The translations under genes and the position numbers were made by a program. A stretch of 64,000 nucleotides of DNA from Cercospora beticola. Its lineage: Eukaryota > Ascomycota > Dothideomycetes > Mycosphaerellales > Mycosphaerellaceae. The notes beneath the pieces are model-generated. The model saw only the letters and a program-made list of their open reading frames with translations. It did no database searches and was not told the DNA's origin. Below, piece after piece: positions 62,003 to 64,000 of the stretch (the stretch's first letter is position 1; each line of letters begins with the position of its first letter). Where the stretch lies: the NCBI RefSeq assembly GCF_033473495.1, contig NC_088935.1:4650001-4714000 (forward strand), written 5' to 3'.

Positions 62003-64000
62003 ATGCCCAGGAGACCCGTCAGCCTGCAGAGCGGTGACAGCGCAAATCTGCGACCCGAGCCAAGGCTTCTCAAGGCCGTCGAGCAGAATGATGTGTCCAA
62101 GGTCAGAGAAGTGATAGAAGACGCCCAGCATGAACGGCATTTTGGGCGGAACTTGCTCTCTGTCGGACTTGTCCGTGCCTGCGACAAAGGTCATGTCGAA
62201 GTTGCTAGATACTTGCTGACCCGCGGCGCCGATCCGGAATATGTGTCCGGCAATAAACCGCCAGCAATTCTGCGTGCGGCAGAGCGTGGCCAAACAGAGC
62301 TGGTCGAAGTTTTAATCGATCATAGGGCTAATATGGAGGCCATGGACAAGAAGGGTCGGACTGCTTTGATGACTGCAGCTTGGAAAGGGCATAAAGCTAT
62401 TGTCGAGCTTTTGATCACGCGCGGCGCCCATGTCGACACCGTGGACCTGCGGCGTAGAAATGTGCTGCATAACATCGCAGCGGATCAAGGCGAGAAGCGC
62501 CACTTTACAAATCCATCACAGAGGCCAAAGCGGAAATGCGGGATGGATATTGTGCAGTACCTTCTCCAGGCAGGAGTTAATGTTGAAGCCGAAGACGAAC
62601 TAGGCAGAACATCGGTTCACTGGGCATGTGTGACGGACAATGAAGAGCTACTCAAGATTTTGCTCACGACACGATTCGGCGGAGCATCTCCGCAAGCGCG
62701 AGTCAATGCCACAGATATGCGCATGAAGAGTCCATTACAGTTGGCCGTTTCGAACAACCGCGAAAATCTTGTCAGCGTGTTGATTGAGCATGGAGCTGAC
62801 GTTCATTCCAAATCGGATGGAGACTGGACGGCGCTGCACAATGCATGCCAGTCAGCTAGTGGCGCAGTGGTCCATATGCTTATAGTGGCTGGCGCAGATG
62901 TGAATGGCGAACTCTTGAACGGCAGAACACCTCTTCATGTCGCGGCGGAGTTTGGCAGCGTAGATGCTGCGGAATGTTTACTCGAGACCCACGGGATCAA
63001 GAGATCCGTAAAAGATCGCTTTGGAAACACTCCTCTCCTGATCGCGGCGCAAAAGTCGAAGACGAAGATTGTAGAGATGCTCGCGCCATGGAATCACATT
63101 CACGATCTTTCACCGGATGAGATCGCAGCCTGCAAGCAGTTCAATGCTACTATAGTCGACTTTGGGAACTTCAAAAACGAAAACAGAGTGCAAAGACGAT
63201 CTGTGTACGAATTGCTGTATGCGCGAGACGTTAAAGATGCTACCAAGCACTCCATCAGCACGCTGCCCTCCAATATCAAAGCTACCCACTTCAGGTGGAT
63301 TCATCTACCTGTCAACAATATTGCCTGGTGCGATGCGCTGCTCACAAAGCGTTTCATCGAAGAAGGCGCTGCGGACGTAGAAGGATACAAGTCGCTCGAG
63401 ACTGCTTTCAACCACCAGCATCGAGGTCAACAGCACCATTCGCGGTTTATGAGACCGATGTGTCAGATTGTGCATCGCACAGAAGCTGATTTGGAGGAGC
63501 TTGGTCCGCCTGCAGTCATCGTTGAAGAGCCAGGCTCACTGTCACCTATTCCTGGTACACCAACCAGGAGTAAAAGTGGTGACAAATTAGCCAAGCTCGC
63601 GACAGAGGACTCAAATGCTCCCGCTGCTGCAGAGCCGCCAAAGTCGAAGAGCAAATCGGCAAGACCTCAGCGGCAAAGTACTACAGACACAAGTTCAACA
63701 ATGGCAGCTTCTGATGCATCCATCACCAGCAAGCAAAATGTTCAACCTGGAAAGCCACCAGTAAAACGTCAGGAAACAGACTCGACGGTTGCTACCTCTG
63801 CAACGAATGCTAGCAAGAAGGCGGCAAAATCAGGGAATGCAGGCGGCAAAACAATGAAGGAATCGCGCAAACCACCAGGTCGCCAGTCTTCCAAGAATAC
63901 CTTGGACAAAGGTGCTGCCTCACCTTCGAAGCGACTTCAACACTCTCGTAGCATCTTCATGTTCATGCCCTATCTTCACTTCGAGACAGATCGACGACGA
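62003..64000 (+). CDS. Ankyrin-repeat protein with CorA-like C-terminal region (3' end outside window)
   Basis: About 666 residues visible from the ATG at 62003, which follows an in-frame stop. Ankyrin repeats fill residues ~15-370: LLKAVEQNDVSKVREVIEDA, LVRACDKGHVEVARYLLTRGADP, RTALMTAAWKGHKAIVELLITRGAHV, GWNT-like DWTALHNACQSASGAVVHMLI and RTPLHVAAEFGSVDAAECLLE. Then FRWIHLPVNNIAWCDALLTKRF, a SRFMRPMC block, a Lys/Ser/Ala-rich disordered stretch, and IFMFMPYLHFETDRRR at the window end. That last pair of blocks is the entry to the region that in many fungal proteins leads into a CorA-like two-helix membrane domain. The membrane part would lie beyond base 64000, so it is predicted, not seen. 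No intron is needed in the visible part. Such proteins are common in ascomycetes and little studied. Confidence 0.86.
   Translation, partial: MPRRPVSLQSGDSANLRPEPRLLKAVEQNDVSKVREVIEDAQHERHFGRNLLSVGLVRACDKGHVEVARYLLTRGADPEYVSGNKPPAILRAAERGQTELVEVLIDHRANMEAMDKKGRTALMTAAWKGHKAIVELLITRGAHVDTVDLRRRNVLHNIAADQGEKRHFTNPSQRPKRKCGMDIVQYLLQAGVNVEAEDELGRTSVHWACVTDNEELLKILLTTRFGGASPQARVNATDMRMKSPLQLAVSNNRENLVSVLIEHGADVHSKSDGDWTALHNACQSASGAVVHMLIVAGADVNGELLNGRTPLHVAAEFGSVDAAECLLETHGIKRSVKDRFGNTPLLIAAQKSKTKIVEMLAPWNHIHDLSPDEIAACKQFNATIVDFGNFKNENRVQRRSVYELLYARDVKDATKHSISTLPSNIKATHFRWIHLPVNNIAWCDALLTKRFIEEGAADVEGYKSLETAFNHQHRGQQHHSRFMRPMCQIVHRTEADLEELGPPAVIVEEPGSLSPIPGTPTRSKSGDKLAKLATEDSNAPAAAEPPKSKSKSARPQRQSTTDTSSTMAASDASITSKQNVQPGKPPVKRQETDSTVATSATNASKKAAKSGNAGGKTMKESRKPPGRQSSKNTLDKGAASPSKRLQHSRSIFMFMPYLHFETDRRR

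Noticed and set aside
1..64000. tRNA, rRNA, CRISPR, transposon or integrated virus
   Set aside because: Scanning by eye found no T-loop consensus in a clover-leaf context, no spaced identical repeats, no reverse transcriptase, transposase or integrase motifs, and no viral replicase motifs. A covariance-model search could still find a tRNA that I missed.

Overview
This window is nuclear DNA of a filamentous ascomycete, most likely a dothideomycete (Mycosphaerellales/Capnodiales-like; this placement is inference from gene content). The support is: many genes with short GT-AG introns of about 47-110 bp, roughly balanced base composition, and fungal families such as a heme-thiolate peroxygenase, a hydrophobic-surface-binding protein, an ankyrin/CorA-like protein and a fungal cry/(6-4) photolyase. 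I see no transposon, tRNA, rRNA or CRISPR array. I support 24 protein genes and one pseudogene; two genes run off the window edges.

Layout, left to right. 1-3607: RAD2/XPG repair nuclease (minus, C-terminus outside). 3888-4900: wreck of an EgtD/EasF-type methyltransferase. 5639-8023: septin-like GTPase with a C-terminal membrane anchor. 9638-13332: alpha/beta hydrolase, then a (6-4) photolyase. 13860-15056: disordered protein. 16311-23770: SLIP-GC-like nuclear GTPase, an unknown gene, and DNA polymerase kappa. 24244-34216: coiled-coil protein, membrane-anchored alpha/beta hydrolase, ankyrin protein and MFS transporter. 36145-45894: peroxygenase, DUF5519 protein, secreted Vgb-like propeller, acyl-CoA thioesterase, F-box-like protein and HsbA. 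46996-54022: GATOR2/SEA subunit WDR59, a secreted cysteine-rich protein and UBC13. 54844-58181: 1073-residue protein with a cysteine/histidine-rich tail. 58310-60110: a large degenerate tandem array of about 96 bp units. 60116-61105: 3-ketoacyl-CoA reductase-like SDR. 62003-64000: ankyrin/CorA-like protein, open at the right edge.

Functionally, four genes act on UV or DNA damage by different routes: excision (RAD2), photoreversal ((6-4) photolyase), translesion synthesis (Pol kappa) and K63 ubiquitin signalling in post-replication repair (UBC13). A nuclear GTPase sits among them. A second theme is secretion: peroxygenase, Vgb-like propeller, HsbA and the cysteine-rich protein all start with signal peptides.

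The least explained structure is the 58.3-60.1 kb array: about 18 diverged copies with a near-constant spacing equal to 32 codons, in the convergent gap between two genes. Also notable are the decayed methyltransferase, a 56 bp direct repeat pair flanking the secreted cysteine-rich gene, and tiny internal exons (13 and 20 bp) in the peroxygenase. Exon boundaries were placed by eye from reading frame, splice sites and family motifs.
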